NCBI RefSeq assembly: GCF_026191355.1
Contig: NZ_JAPHOQ010000019.1
Span: 23,862 to 87,861, forward strand
Direction: 5' to 3'
Length of the DNA stretch: 64,000 bases
Origin: Legionella sheltonii
Lineage (GTDB): Bacteria; Pseudomonadota; Gammaproteobacteria; Legionellales; Legionellaceae
Positions within the stretch are counted from its first letter, which is position 1; each line of letters begins with the position of its first letter. The notes under the pieces are model-generated. The model saw only the letters and a program-made list of their open reading frames with translations, searched no databases and had not been told where the DNA came from. A program made the translations under genes and the position numbers. Shown piece by piece: positions 39,038 through 48,141 of the stretch.

Positions 39038-40690
39038 ATGATAAAAAAACTTCTAGGCTTTACTCTTGTTTTGGTCGCTTATGATGCCTTTGCTGTAACA
39101 GAAGTGGATTTATATCAGGCGCCATTAACTAGCCTGTCTCAATTTTCACTTAAGAAGCCATCTCATGTGAGTGCACGTACAGCAGCAACTCCAAGTGCAG
39201 AAAAAAATACCCTACAGCAAGTCAACCAGACTCAGGAGCATGCAAAAACTATCATGCGATATCAGCAAATGTATCGCGGAATCCCAGTTGTCGGGGCACA
39301 AATTATGATTACTAAAGAGGATGGCCAAGTAAACGGACATTTACTCAACGACATCCAATTGAATATACAACCTGCGCTGACCCCGAATCAAGCCATTGAT
39401 TTAGCTAAAAAATCTTGGTTCAGTTTTAATTCGCCAATGCCTACTTATGAAGAGATGAGCGAGCTACAAATTAGAGCCGAGCAACAGAATGAATTGAAAC
39501 TGGTTTATCAGGTTTCATTTAAAACAACTCAGACTGATAATAAGCCGGCATGGCCATTTTTTATTGTTGATGCACAAAGCGGTGAAATCACCAAGCAATG
39601 GAATAATATTAAAAATTATAGGGATGGGGGCCCCGGTGGCAATGAAAAAGTTCATGAGTATTGGTATGGAAGAGATGGATTACCTTTTTTGGAGGTAATC
39701 CAAAATGGCAGTCAGTGCGTTATGGATACAACCAAGGTAAAACTGGTTAATCTGGGATCGGCGTGGGATTGGAATGATCTTTTGAGCACTCCTTTTCAAT
39801 ATACCTGCAACAAAAATATGGAAGAAAACGTTAATGGTGCCTTTTCGCCAACCAATGATGCGTATTACTTCGGCCAAACCATTGTCGATATGTATCAAGA
39901 TTGGTACGGAATCAACGCACTGCAAAATACGAATGGGACCCCAATGCAGTTAGTGATGCGCGTTCATTTTGGCCAAAATTATGATAATGCTTTTTGGGAT
40001 GGACAATATATGTCGTTCGGCGATGGCGAGGATTTTTATCCTTTGGTTTCTTTGGATGTCGCAGGTCATGAGGTTACTCATGGTTTTACCGAGCAACATT
40101 CCAACCTTGAATACCACGATCAGTCAGGTGCTCTTAATGAATCATTGTCAGATATGGCCGGTCAAGCAGCGCGTGCTTATCTCTTGGAAAAATTTCCTCA
40201 GTTTTATAATAAACTATATCTGGAACCCAATACGGTAACATGGGGGATTGGTGAGACGATTGTGCGCGATTCTTTTGGCAAGGCTTTACGCTTTATGGAT
40301 TTTCCTTCTTCAGATGGCAGTTCTGCTGATTGTATGGATAAAAATTTAGCTCAAAGTCATGGTGCCTATTGCGCCATTAGTTATCCTGAATTAGTTGCTT
40401 ACGCAAAATCACGTATTCCCAATCCTCAAGACCGACAAAATTTTATAGTGCATACAGCGAGCGGGATATTTAATAAAGCATTTTACTTATTGGCGAAGAA
40501 TGTAGGGATTAAAAAGGCTTATCAGATGATGATCATTGCCAACAGCAAATATTGGACTCCAACGACCAACTTTACAAAGGGTGCTTGTGGCGTGCTTTAT
40601 GCTGCAAAAGACTTGAGTGTGGATCAACAAATGGTTAAAACAGTTTTTGATCAAGTCGGTGTAAGTACCACAAGTTGTGCAGTTCATTAA
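39038..40690 (+). CDS. Secreted M4 family zinc metalloprotease, ProA-like
   Basis: 550 residues from the ATG at 39038; a GTG three codons earlier is possible. Signal peptide MIKKLLGFTLVLVAYDAFA, then a ~180-residue prodomain (IMITKEDGQVNGHL, PAWPFFIVDAQSGEITKQW). The zinc site is H344-E345-V-T-H348 with the third ligand E368 in ALNES. LVMRVHFGQNYDNAFWDGQ and FIVHTASGIFNKAFY (catalytic His) are typical of M4. The overall layout matches the Legionella ProA/Msp major secreted protease, a type II secretion substrate in L. pneumophila, but an insertion of about 20 residues after E368 makes orthology uncertain. Confidence 0.9.
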   Translation: MIKKLLGFTLVLVAYDAFAVTEVDLYQAPLTSLSQFSLKKPSHVSARTAATPSAEKNTLQQVNQTQEHAKTIMRYQQMYRGIPVVGAQIMITKEDGQVNGHLLNDIQLNIQPALTPNQAIDLAKKSWFSFNSPMPTYEEMSELQIRAEQQNELKLVYQVSFKTTQTDNKPAWPFFIVDAQSGEITKQWNNIKNYRDGGPGGNEKVHEYWYGRDGLPFLEVIQNGSQCVMDTTKVKLVNLGSAWDWNDLLSTPFQYTCNKNMEENVNGAFSPTNDAYYFGQTIVDMYQDWYGINALQNTNGTPMQLVMRVHFGQNYDNAFWDGQYMSFGDGEDFYPLVSLDVAGHEVTHGFTEQHSNLEYHDQSGALNESLSDMAGQAARAYLLEKFPQFYNKLYLEPNTVTWGIGETIVRDSFGKALRFMDFPSSDGSSADCMDKNLAQSHGAYCAISYPELVAYAKSRIPNPQDRQNFIVHTASGIFNKAFYLLAKNVGIKKAYQMMIIANSKYWTPTTNFTKGACGVLYAAKDLSVDQQMVKTVFDQVGVSTTSCAVH

Positions 40691-40705
40691 ATCTGATTGC
40701 TGAAG

Positions 40706-40780
40706 GTTGGGCCTTGGCCCAACAAAATTCCATAATCTATTTGCTTTGAAGGCAATGTTGGAACAAGGTCCAAATCTACT
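40706..40780. repeat. GTTGGGCC-type palindromic element, copy B
   Basis: Starts with a perfect palindrome GTTGGGCCTTGGCCCAAC (40706-40723) and ends with a degenerate inverted copy followed by CCAAATCTAC. The same layout occurs at 45142-45206. It lies just after the M4 protease stop and may act as a terminator. Confidence 0.55.
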
Positions 40781-40928
40781 GTGCCTTAATTATACAATTG
40801 CGTCAAAAGCAGCTTATTTGTGTCTTTACGCAGGTCATAAAGAGCCTTTTTTGATCTGCGTGTTCTTTGCTGGGCAATGGAATTAGTATATAATACGCAG
40901 TTCAATATTTATTTAGGTTGGTAGCCGA

Positions 40929-41846
40929 ATGGTCATCCTTTTTATTACTCTAAGCATTTTGGTATTAAGCCTGATTTGCGTAGCTGTGATGGTTTTTAAG
41001 CTCATTCGTCAGCCCGCTGAGCCTTTATCTCTAATGCAATATTTGAAATTAAGTGTCAGCGGAGTGATTGCTTTTATTGCAGATACTTTGGGTGTTGGTA
41101 GTTTCGCTGTTAATGTCGCTTTGGCTAAGTTTTTGGGCACATTTCGTGATGATGAAATGCCGGCGGTTAATAATGGAGCACAAGTAATCCCTGGAACAAT
41201 CGAATCCTTGTTTTTTATGGGGTTAATTAATGTGGATTTAACCACTCTCCTAACCTTAGTTATGGGTACCTGTGTTGGTGGTTTGCTGGGTGGGTTTGTC
41301 GTAAGTCATTTAAGCAAACAAGCAATCCGTTTGTCGATGATATGTTGTTTTGCTTTAATTATTATGCTGTTAATTTCACACCAATTCCGTTTATTACCCG
41401 TTGGTGGTGAGCTCACGGAGTTGCATTCCTGGAAATTGATCGTAGGCTTTTTAGCAATGGTGGTCTGTGGCGCTTTAACTTCGGTAGGCGTTGGTTTGTT
41501 CGTTATGGTGCAAGGTGTGCTCTTTTTAATGAATATTTCGCCTGTGGTAGCATTTCCAATTATGACTACTGCTGGAGCCATGCAACAACCATTAACTACA
41601 TTGGTATTCTTAAAACATAATAAAATTCCTCTAAAGAAAACCATGATTCTGAGTCTTTCTGGTTGTTTGGGTGTCCTAGTTACTATCCCCATTTTTATGG
41701 AGTTAACCATAACTTGGTTGCATTACCTTTTATTATTCATCCTGATTTATAATTTCTTTGCTGTGGGACGTACCTATTTACGTTCCAGACCCAGCAAACA
41801 GTACGTACAAACTCCAAGACCTGCTTCCCTCGTTGCAGCAGAATAA
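40929..41846 (+). CDS. TauE/SafE family membrane permease
   Basis: 305 residues with about eight hydrophobic segments. The family transports sulfite, sulfonates or other small anions out of the cell. Typical marks are the glycine-rich repeats IADTLGVGSFAVNVALAK and GALTSVGVGLFVMVQG, one in each half. The substrate is unknown. The C-terminal tail is basic. It stands alone, with a hairpin after it. Confidence 0.85.
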   Translation: MVILFITLSILVLSLICVAVMVFKLIRQPAEPLSLMQYLKLSVSGVIAFIADTLGVGSFAVNVALAKFLGTFRDDEMPAVNNGAQVIPGTIESLFFMGLINVDLTTLLTLVMGTCVGGLLGGFVVSHLSKQAIRLSMICCFALIIMLLISHQFRLLPVGGELTELHSWKLIVGFLAMVVCGALTSVGVGLFVMVQGVLFLMNISPVVAFPIMTTAGAMQQPLTTLVFLKHNKIPLKKTMILSLSGCLGVLVTIPIFMELTITWLHYLLLFILIYNFFAVGRTYLRSRPSKQYVQTPRPASLVAAE

Positions 41847-41862
41847 GAATCAGTAAAATCAT

Positions 41863-41881
41863 GCCCTCATTTGGTGAGGGC
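41863..41881 (+). terminator. Hairpin after the TauE-like gene
   Basis: GCCCTCA (41863-41869) pairs with TGAGGGC (41875-41881) around TTTGG. No T-run follows. Confidence 0.6.
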
Positions 41882-41921
41882 GTGAAGTATATAGTATGAT
41901 GAGCTAATTTTAAGATTAAAG

Positions 41922-42075
41922 TGACCGTTCAGAGGGTATGCTTGAATCTTGGGGGACGGTTGGATTTGAGCGAAGGTATCGCGAAAATGATCCTGAGGAA
42001 TCAAGCACACCTCCGTATGTGAGGTTTTCTAAGCATGATTTTCGCGTAAGAAGTCCCAAAACAGCCGTTCAGTGA
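41922..42075. repeat. Structured spacer upstream of darP
   Basis: The 265-base spacer between the TauE-like gene and darP has an inverted pair CGCGAAAATGAT (near 41980) and ATGATTTTCGCG (near 42038). It is flanked by direct copies of CCGTTCAG (near 41925 and 42065). The role is unknown; it may be a degraded small element. Confidence 0.35.
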
Positions 42076-42111
42076 ATGGGCGTAAACACTTAGAGATTAA
42101 AAGAACCTGCT

Positions 42112-42591
42112 ATGGATGAACCAGTCAGTAAATCACAGAAAAAAAGAGAAGCCGATTTTTTGCAAAAAATGGGTGTAAAATTTATCGACTTAAGTTTGAC
42201 CAAACTTGATTTACTTCCCTTACCAGAAAATTTGTATAAAGCCATTATCGAGGCAAAATCAATTAAAAGTCATGGTGCCAAAAGAAGACAAGCGCAATTA
42301 ATTGGAAAATTGATGCGTGCCGCCGATTATGAAGAAATTTTGGCGGCTTATGAGCGGGTGCTTGAGGAAGACAGTGCTGTGACAGCGTCTTTTCATGAGG
42401 TTGAGTATTGGCGTGATCGCTTAATCAACGAGGGTAAAGAAGCATTAACCGCATTTATTGAAGCGCATCAACCTGAAGACGTACAGCATTTAAGACAACT
42501 CATTAAAAAAGCAGTTGATGATCAGCAGAAAGAAAAAAATACAGGCGCTGCCAAGGCACTTTTCCGCTATTTGAGGTCATCCATAGAATGA
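42112..42591 (+). CDS. darP: Dual-action ribosomal maturation protein DarP (YjgA, DUF615)
   Basis: 159 residues, the family's usual size. DarP associates with the 50S ribosomal precursor and helps peptidyl-transferase-centre maturation. Visible are the basic SKSQKKREADFLQKMG start, the AKRRQAQLIGKLMR helix and the C-terminal AKALFRYLRSSIE. Its last four bases (ATGA) overlap the start of rlmKL. Pairing with a 23S rRNA methyltransferase fits a ribosome-biogenesis unit. Confidence 0.9.
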   Translation: MDEPVSKSQKKREADFLQKMGVKFIDLSLTKLDLLPLPENLYKAIIEAKSIKSHGAKRRQAQLIGKLMRAADYEEILAAYERVLEEDSAVTASFHEVEYWRDRLINEGKEALTAFIEAHQPEDVQHLRQLIKKAVDDQQKEKNTGAAKALFRYLRSSIE

Positions 42592-44711
42592 AATATTCTC
42601 TATTTATCAGCTGTCCACGTGGGCTTGAGTATTTATTAGAAGAGGAATTAAAAGCTTTAGGCCTGTCGGTTACCCGGGTTAATCCACAAGGCGTCTATGG
42701 AGAGGCCAATTTATTGACCTTATACACCTTATGTCTCTGGTCAAGAATAGCCAATCGCATCCAATTAATTCTTTTTAGCGGATACGCCGGCAATGAACAA
42801 TCTCTCCACCAACTGTGTACCGAATTTCATTGGCAGACGGTTTTTTCACAGGATAAAACCATTGCGATTGAATTTCATGGGTCTTCCGAACATATTCGTA
42901 ATACTATGTATGGTGCTCAGGTAGTTAAGGATGGAATCGTCGATCATTTCCGACGATTGAATCATTCTCGTCCTTCTGTGGATAAGGAAAAACCACAAAT
43001 TCTAATTCATGCCTATTTAAAAAATGACGTGGTCACGGTAAGTTTTGATCTTACTGGATACAGTTTGCATCAAAGAGGATATCGCCATAAAGCAGGTGCG
43101 GCTCCTTTAAAGGAAAATGTCGCTGCTGCGTTACTGATGCGCGCTAAATGGCCAGAATTGGCTTCTAAAGGCTATGCGTTACATGATCCTTTTTGTGGTG
43201 CAGGCACATTAGTTATTGAGGCAGCTATGATGGCGGCACAAATTGCCCCAGGTTTGTTGCGCCAAGATCAATCCTTGCAATATTGGGCACAACATCAATC
43301 TTCATTATGGGAAAAGATGCGAGTGGATGCCTTGAAGCAGGTTAAATCAATGCCATTGACTTTATTAGGTACGGATGCGGACCACAAAATAATTGCTATC
43401 GCACGTGCAAATGCTGAACGTGCTGGGGTGGCTCCATTGGTTGAGTTTAAAACGCAAGCATTAAAAGACGTTAAGGCATCCGCACAAAACGGATTAGTCG
43501 TATGTAACCCTCCTTATGGAGAGCGTCTCAGTGAGGCGACCCATTTGGTCCCGCTCTATCAGCAGCTCGGCAAAATTTTGCATGAACATTATCAAGGTTG
43601 GCAGGCTGCAGTTTTGACTTCTAATCCTATGCTGGCTAAGGCTTTAGGATTACGTGCCAACAAGCAATACACCCTATATAACGGGGCGCTGGAGTGTAAG
43701 CTTTATTGTTTGGATATTCACGTTGCGAATGAGCTTAAAGGGAGCATGGGCAGTACTTTATCTGAAAGTGCACAAATGCTTTTTAATCGATTGGAAAAAA
43801 ATTATCGCCATTTACAAAAATGGGCGAAAAAAAACCATATTTCCTGTTACCGAATCTATGATGCCGATTTACCTGAATACGCCTACGCTATTGATGTATA
43901 TAATGGTTATGCTGTACTCCAAGAATATGCTGCTCCTGCTAGTGTTCCTGCCCATAAAGCAGAAAAACGTAGCCTGGAAGTGATGCAAGTTGTCCCCAAA
44001 GTATTAGAATTAGAACCTAATCATTTGGTAGTAAAGCAACGCAAACAACAAAAAGGAAGTGAGCAATACCAAAAGCTAGCGCAAAGTCGACAATCTATGA
44101 TTGTTACAGAAGGCCAAGCTAAATTAAAAGTCAATTTATATGACTATCTGGATACCGGTTTATTTTTAGATCATCGTTTAATGCGCTTAAGCTTTGCCAA
44201 ATTAAAACCAGGAACTCGGTTCCTCAATTGTTTTTGTTATACTGCCAGTGCCAGTGTTCATGCTGCTTTAGCGGGTGCATTGACAACTAATGTCGATCTT
44301 TCTAATACTTATTTACGCTGGGCTGAGGACAACTTCAAGCTCAATCATATTGATTTATCCAAACATCAGTTTCTGCAGTTTGATTGTCGAGAATGGTTGA
44401 AAGTCGCTCGCGATCGTTTTGATGTCATTTTTTTAGATCCACCCAGTTTTTCCAATTCCAAACGCATGACGGATACCTTGGACATCCAACGCGATCATGT
44501 TGCTTTGGTGAACTCCGCCATGCGGTTATTAAATCCAGGTGGTGTTTTATATTTTTCTACTAACTTACGTCAATTTAAATTGGATCCTCTACTTAAAGAC
44601 AAATATTCAGTACAAGACATAAGCGCACAAACGATAGATCAGGACTTTAAACGCAATCAAAAAATTCATTATTGCTTTAAAATAATGATGCCGCAATTTG
44701 CTGAGACTTGA
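42588..44711 (+). CDS. rlmL: 23S rRNA methyltransferase RlmKL (fused RlmL and RlmK)
   Basis: 707 residues, a two-domain fusion as in E. coli. The N-terminal half has a THUMP region and the m2G2445-type methyltransferase, with DPFCGAGTLVIEAAM (SAM binding) and the catalytic NPPYGER. The C-terminal half is the m7G2069-type methyltransferase, with RFLNCFCYTASASVHA (SAM binding) and IFLDPPSFSNSKRM. It overlaps darP by four bases and is followed after 28 bases by a small membrane-protein gene. Confidence 0.96.
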   Translation: MKYSLFISCPRGLEYLLEEELKALGLSVTRVNPQGVYGEANLLTLYTLCLWSRIANRIQLILFSGYAGNEQSLHQLCTEFHWQTVFSQDKTIAIEFHGSSEHIRNTMYGAQVVKDGIVDHFRRLNHSRPSVDKEKPQILIHAYLKNDVVTVSFDLTGYSLHQRGYRHKAGAAPLKENVAAALLMRAKWPELASKGYALHDPFCGAGTLVIEAAMMAAQIAPGLLRQDQSLQYWAQHQSSLWEKMRVDALKQVKSMPLTLLGTDADHKIIAIARANAERAGVAPLVEFKTQALKDVKASAQNGLVVCNPPYGERLSEATHLVPLYQQLGKILHEHYQGWQAAVLTSNPMLAKALGLRANKQYTLYNGALECKLYCLDIHVANELKGSMGSTLSESAQMLFNRLEKNYRHLQKWAKKNHISCYRIYDADLPEYAYAIDVYNGYAVLQEYAAPASVPAHKAEKRSLEVMQVVPKVLELEPNHLVVKQRKQQKGSEQYQKLAQSRQSMIVTEGQAKLKVNLYDYLDTGLFLDHRLMRLSFAKLKPGTRFLNCFCYTASASVHAALAGALTTNVDLSNTYLRWAEDNFKLNHIDLSKHQFLQFDCREWLKVARDRFDVIFLDPPSFSNSKRMTDTLDIQRDHVALVNSAMRLLNPGGVLYFSTNLRQFKLDPLLKDKYSVQDISAQTIDQDFKRNQKIHYCFKIMMPQFAET

Positions 44712-44739
44712 ACGGATGACTCGTGTACAGGGAGTACAT

Positions 44740-45114
44740 ATGAAAAAGCAAAGAAAAAAGAAAAAAAGTATCCTAACCCCAGCTAATGTATACCAACACA
44801 TGCTGCGTAATGCTTTTTTTGGAATGCTTATGACCGCAGCCGCCCTTTTTATAGGAATGTTGGGATATCATCATTTGGAGCAAATGTCCTGGGTTGATTC
44901 ATTTATGAATGCTTCGATGATTCTTTCAGGTATGGGGCCTGCATCCAATTTGGTAACATTTTCTGGTAAGGTTTTTGCTGGATGTTACGCCTTATTCAGT
45001 GGTTTGGCTTTTATTGCGATTATGGTGATTATACTTTCACCTCTGATTCATCAGTTTTTTCGTAAGATTCATTTGGAAAGCAAAACAATCTATTCTGATG
45101 ACAGTCAAAGCTAA
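44740..45114 (+). CDS. Two-TM K+-channel-like protein with altered selectivity filter
   Basis: 124 residues from the ATG at 44740, chosen because GGAG lies five bases upstream and a lysine-rich start (KKQRKKKK) leads into the first membrane helix (about 25-44). A pore-like loop follows, WVDSFMNASMILSGMGP (51-67), then TFSGKVFAGCYALFSGLAF leading into the second helix (about 82-103). This resembles the M1-P-M2 plan of bacterial potassium channels, but the TVGYG filter is replaced by SGMGP. So the protein is channel-like in shape, not a normal potassium channel. It follows rlmKL and may be co-transcribed. Confidence 0.6.
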   Translation: MKKQRKKKKSILTPANVYQHMLRNAFFGMLMTAAALFIGMLGYHHLEQMSWVDSFMNASMILSGMGPASNLVTFSGKVFAGCYALFSGLAFIAIMVIILSPLIHQFFRKIHLESKTIYSDDSQS

Positions 45115-45141
45115 AAATATCTTTAATCTTATACGGACTAT

Positions 45142-45206
45142 ATTGGGCCTTGGCCTAACAAATGATCAATATGCATTTTAAATGTTGGGCCAGGGATCCA
45201 ATCTAC
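45142..45206. repeat. GTTGGGCC-type palindromic element, copy C
   Basis: ATTGGGCCTTGGCCTAAC (45142-45159) and an inverted GTTGGGCCAGGGATCC (from 45184) followed by CAATCTAC. Same layout as 40706-40780. It lies between convergent genes and could be a bidirectional terminator. Confidence 0.55.
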
Positions 45207-45209
45207 GTA

Positions 45210-45716
45210 TTAGAGTGTATCTTTTTCAGGTCCGTATATTTGTGCTTTTAACGATGGCATCAATCCGGCCATAAAAAAGAGTTCTGCAACTAAGTATAAA
45301 GGGGCAATGAATGCTTGGCATAAATTATCCATGAAAGCGGGTTTCTTGCCCTCCAAATAATGGCCGTAAAATTGTAAACCCCAGCCCACTATAAAAAAAA
45401 TGACAAATGACCAGACGCCTAATGTTGTGGGGCCATCTTGGCTAAACCAATTGGCGATTAATAACAGGATGAGCATTATTGGCGTAAGCACCAAAGATAA
45501 TTGCCAATTTAAACGGAAATAATAAATTAAGGCAATCAACGTACCTATACAGGCAAGGTTTGTAGCAAAAACCCCAGGCATAATTATTTTTATAAAACCC
45601 AACAGGATCATTACAGACAAGATGATGATGGGGACGCCTGCCATATGCGTGTAGCGTGTCTGAATGTTCTGATGATATGCGGCGTAAAATTGCGCTTGTT
45701 CAATAAAGGATTTCAT
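45210..45716 (-). CDS. Mpo1-like (DUF962) membrane protein
   Basis: 168 residues from the ATG at 45716. The N-terminal AAYHQNIQTRYTHMAGVP resembles the conserved HxxNxxxHxxGxP histidine motif of the DUF962/Mpo1 family, and WGLQFYGHYLEGKKPAF is the second family motif. Four membrane segments lie between about residues 27 and 155. In yeast, Mpo1 is a dioxygenase that shortens 2-hydroxy fatty acids; the bacterial role is not settled. A longer reading adds 13 residues with no Shine-Dalgarno. Confidence 0.8.
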   Translation of the reverse strand: MKSFIEQAQFYAAYHQNIQTRYTHMAGVPIIILSVMILLGFIKIIMPGVFATNLACIGTLIALIYYFRLNWQLSLVLTPIMLILLLIANWFSQDGPTTLGVWSFVIFFIVGWGLQFYGHYLEGKKPAFMDNLCQAFIAPLYLVAELFFMAGLMPSLKAQIYGPEKDTL

Positions 45717-45899
45717 TTTATAAATTTTCTGATGGAAGTCCTTAAAACATAGCACATTATCTTAAAAAAAACAGTTGGACTTATTGGTAAGGTGATGAGG
45801 TTTTTTAGCCGGATTAGCGCAGCGTAATCCGGATTTTTTGTACTATCCATAGGATTATGCAGCGCCAATTCGGGTTTACTCTGGTTACACGGTACTCTT

Positions 45900-46556
45900 T
45901 TACTTATCAAAAGAGTATGTTCCTACAATATAAAGAACATTGCCATTGGTTGATGATCCAGGAACATAGGCGGCTTTGAGAGAAAGTTTTTTATAAAACA
46001 CCCCTGCCCATGGCACGGCTCCTGGAAAAGGAATATTGTGTAGAATATCAGGACGTGCTGTAACTAAAATAGAAAATCCCAAACCTGCCTTAAAATCTTT
46101 AGTCAGGTTTGCTACTTTCAAATAGGCATATCCTGCAGTTGGTTCTAGATTACGGTGAGAGTCCAAGAACGCAAAGGCGTACAGACCGTGCCAATTCCCC
46201 TTCTCGTCAAAAAAGCCTTTGCCAAATCCGCCTCCCCATGCAAGCTCGTTGTATTTTTTTTCTCGAAGCCGTTCGGCAGAATAGGTAAAGCGGTTATGCC
46301 AAGCATAGCCAGAAAGATAAAGATCCGTATTTCCCTCAGTCCATACCTGATGCAGGCGATGGCAAAAAGGTTTAAATAATGGAAGCCAATATTTACATCC
46401 TTTAGGTTCGTTGTTTGTCAAAGCCACTTTATCGTTTTCTTGCTCTTTTTGAGTTACAGATGAAGAAGAAATTACGGAGGGATTACTACTGTACGTATTA
46501 AAAGAAAACAGTGTTAACAGACCAATAATGATCATTCGTAAGGTAAAGTTTTTCAT
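45900..46556 (-). CDS. pagP: Lipid A palmitoyltransferase PagP (Rcp-like)
   Basis: 218 residues. This outer-membrane beta-barrel enzyme transfers palmitate to lipid A; in L. pneumophila the homologue Rcp is linked to resistance to cationic peptides. A signal peptide ([15 protein letters not shown]) is followed by about 50 extra residues before the barrel. The catalytic His is in YAWHNRFTY and the Asp-Ser pair in [11 protein letters not shown], matching E. coli Pag[16 protein letters not shown] strands alternate in the barrel pattern. It ends with a phenylalanine near the C-terminus (TYSFDK). Confidence 0.9.
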   Translation of the reverse strand: MKNFTLRMIIIGLLTLFSFNTYSSNPSVISSSSVTQKEQENDKVALTNNEPKGCKYWLPLFKPFCHRLHQVWTEGNTDLYLSGYAWHNRFTYSAERLREKKYNELAWGGGFGKGFFDEKGNWHGLYAFAFLDSHRNLEPTAGYAYLKVANLTKDFKAGLGFSILVTARPDILHNIPFPGAVPWAGVFYKKLSLKAAYVPGSSTNGNVLYIVGTYSFDK

Positions 46557-46681
46557 TTAATTTAAACCTAAGCGAGATCTATACTACAAAATATAAATTT
46601 TGATCAGGGTTTCCTATTCTGATTTGGCAGCATTCTTGCTTATTTATATAGAAATATGAGTTTCAAAACTGTGAGCATACC

Positions 46682-48052
46682 ATGGACTTGTTTCGTAAAA
46701 AAGAGATCAATGCATCAGTGGGGGAATCCCAGCTTACTAAATGTCTAACGGCTTTTGATCTCACTCTTTTAGGTATTGGAGCCATTATCGGTGCTGGTAT
46801 TTTTATTTTGACGGGAATTGTCGCGGCAAGAGATGCTGGACCAGGGGTTATTTTTTCTTATGTATTGGCTGGATTTGCTTGCATTTTCTCAGCTTTATCC
46901 TACGCAGAGCTGGCTGCATCTATAGGTGGATGTGGTAGTGCTTATGGATATGCTTATGCCGGTTTTGGTGAGTTAATTGCCTGGATTGTGGGTTGGGACT
47001 TGTTGTTGGAATATGCCATTTCTGTTTCTGCAGTTTCTGTAGGCTGGAGCAGTTATGCAAATGATTTTCTGATGGCGATAAAAATAAATCTTCCTAAAGT
47101 ATTTTTACATGGTCCGGTAGAGGGCGGTATCTTTAACTTATTAGCCTGTACGATCATTGCGACGTTAACCGCTTTATTAATTTGGGGTGTTAAATCAAGC
47201 TCCCGAGTCAATAATATTATGGTGATGATCAAACTATTTGTGGTCCTTCTTTTTATTGTGGTCGCTGCAGGAGAAGTGCGCCCGGCCAATTGGTCACCAT
47301 TTTTACCTTTTGGTTGGGAGGGCGTAATTAAAGGCGCCTCATTAATATTTTTTGCGTATATTGGATTTGATGCGGTATCTACAGCTGCGGAAGAAGCGAT
47401 CAACCCCCAACGTGATTTGCCTATAGGAATAATCGGTTCATTATTTATTTGTACCGTTTTATATATTATCGTTTCCGGATTATTAACAGGGATTGCGCAC
47501 TACAGTACGCTCAATGTTGCATCTCCAATTAGTCATGCTTTATTAGTTTTAGGTTATAAATCCTTAGCCAGCCTGATTAGTGTCGGTGCTATAGCCGGAT
47601 TGACTACCGTCATGTTGGTATTATTTTATGGTTTAACACGCGTAATGTTAGCCATGACACGTGATGGTTTATTACCTAAGTTTTTTTCCAAAACAAATCC
47701 ATCGACTCACACCCCCATACGAATTATTTTATTGTGCGGTCTTTTAATGGCATCACTGGCTGCATTTATTCCTATGGATATTTTGGCTGAGCTGGTGAAT
47801 GTAGGTACTTTATTTGCGTTTTTTATAGTCTGTGCTGGCGTATTGTTTTTACATTATAAAAAGCCAGAAATGCACCGTCCGTTCAAAACCCCCGCGATGC
47901 CCTATGTGCCTATTTTAGGGATGGCAACCTGTCTTTATTTAATCATTCATTTGCCCTCAATAACCTTAATCCGTTTTGTGATTTGGATGGTGGTTGGTTT
48001 GGTAATTTATTTTTCCTTTAGTTACAGCCATAGTAATTTGCGAAAAAAATAG
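46682..48052 (+). CDS. APC family amino acid permease
   Basis: 456 residues with about 12 membrane helices. It looks like a cationic amino acid transporter: GIGAIIGAGIFILTG in helix 1, YAELAASIGGCGSAYGYAY and FFAYIGFDAVSTAAEEAINP are conserved in this group. Substrate cannot be set from sequence; Legionella needs imported amino acids for growth. It stands alone and converges with the phosphate transporter gene. Confidence 0.9.
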   Translation: MDLFRKKEINASVGESQLTKCLTAFDLTLLGIGAIIGAGIFILTGIVAARDAGPGVIFSYVLAGFACIFSALSYAELAASIGGCGSAYGYAYAGFGELIAWIVGWDLLLEYAISVSAVSVGWSSYANDFLMAIKINLPKVFLHGPVEGGIFNLLACTIIATLTALLIWGVKSSSRVNNIMVMIKLFVVLLFIVVAAGEVRPANWSPFLPFGWEGVIKGASLIFFAYIGFDAVSTAAEEAINPQRDLPIGIIGSLFICTVLYIIVSGLLTGIAHYSTLNVASPISHALLVLGYKSLASLISVGAIAGLTTVMLVLFYGLTRVMLAMTRDGLLPKFFSKTNPSTHTPIRIILLCGLLMASLAAFIPMDILAELVNVGTLFAFFIVCAGVLFLHYKKPEMHRPFKTPAMPYVPILGMATCLYLIIHLPSITLIRFVIWMVVGLVIYFSFSYSHSNLRKK

Positions 48053-48141
48053 GTAAGTATTCAGATTCGTTGCATGAGTTAAGAAATCTCCTCTCCCACA
48101 CGTGGAAGCGGTTTTTTTGATGGCGGTGGAGCATGCTCTTC

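Noticed and set aside
41306..41710. 134-codon minus-strand frame inside the TauE-like gene
   Set aside because: Antisense to clear membrane-protein coding sequence.
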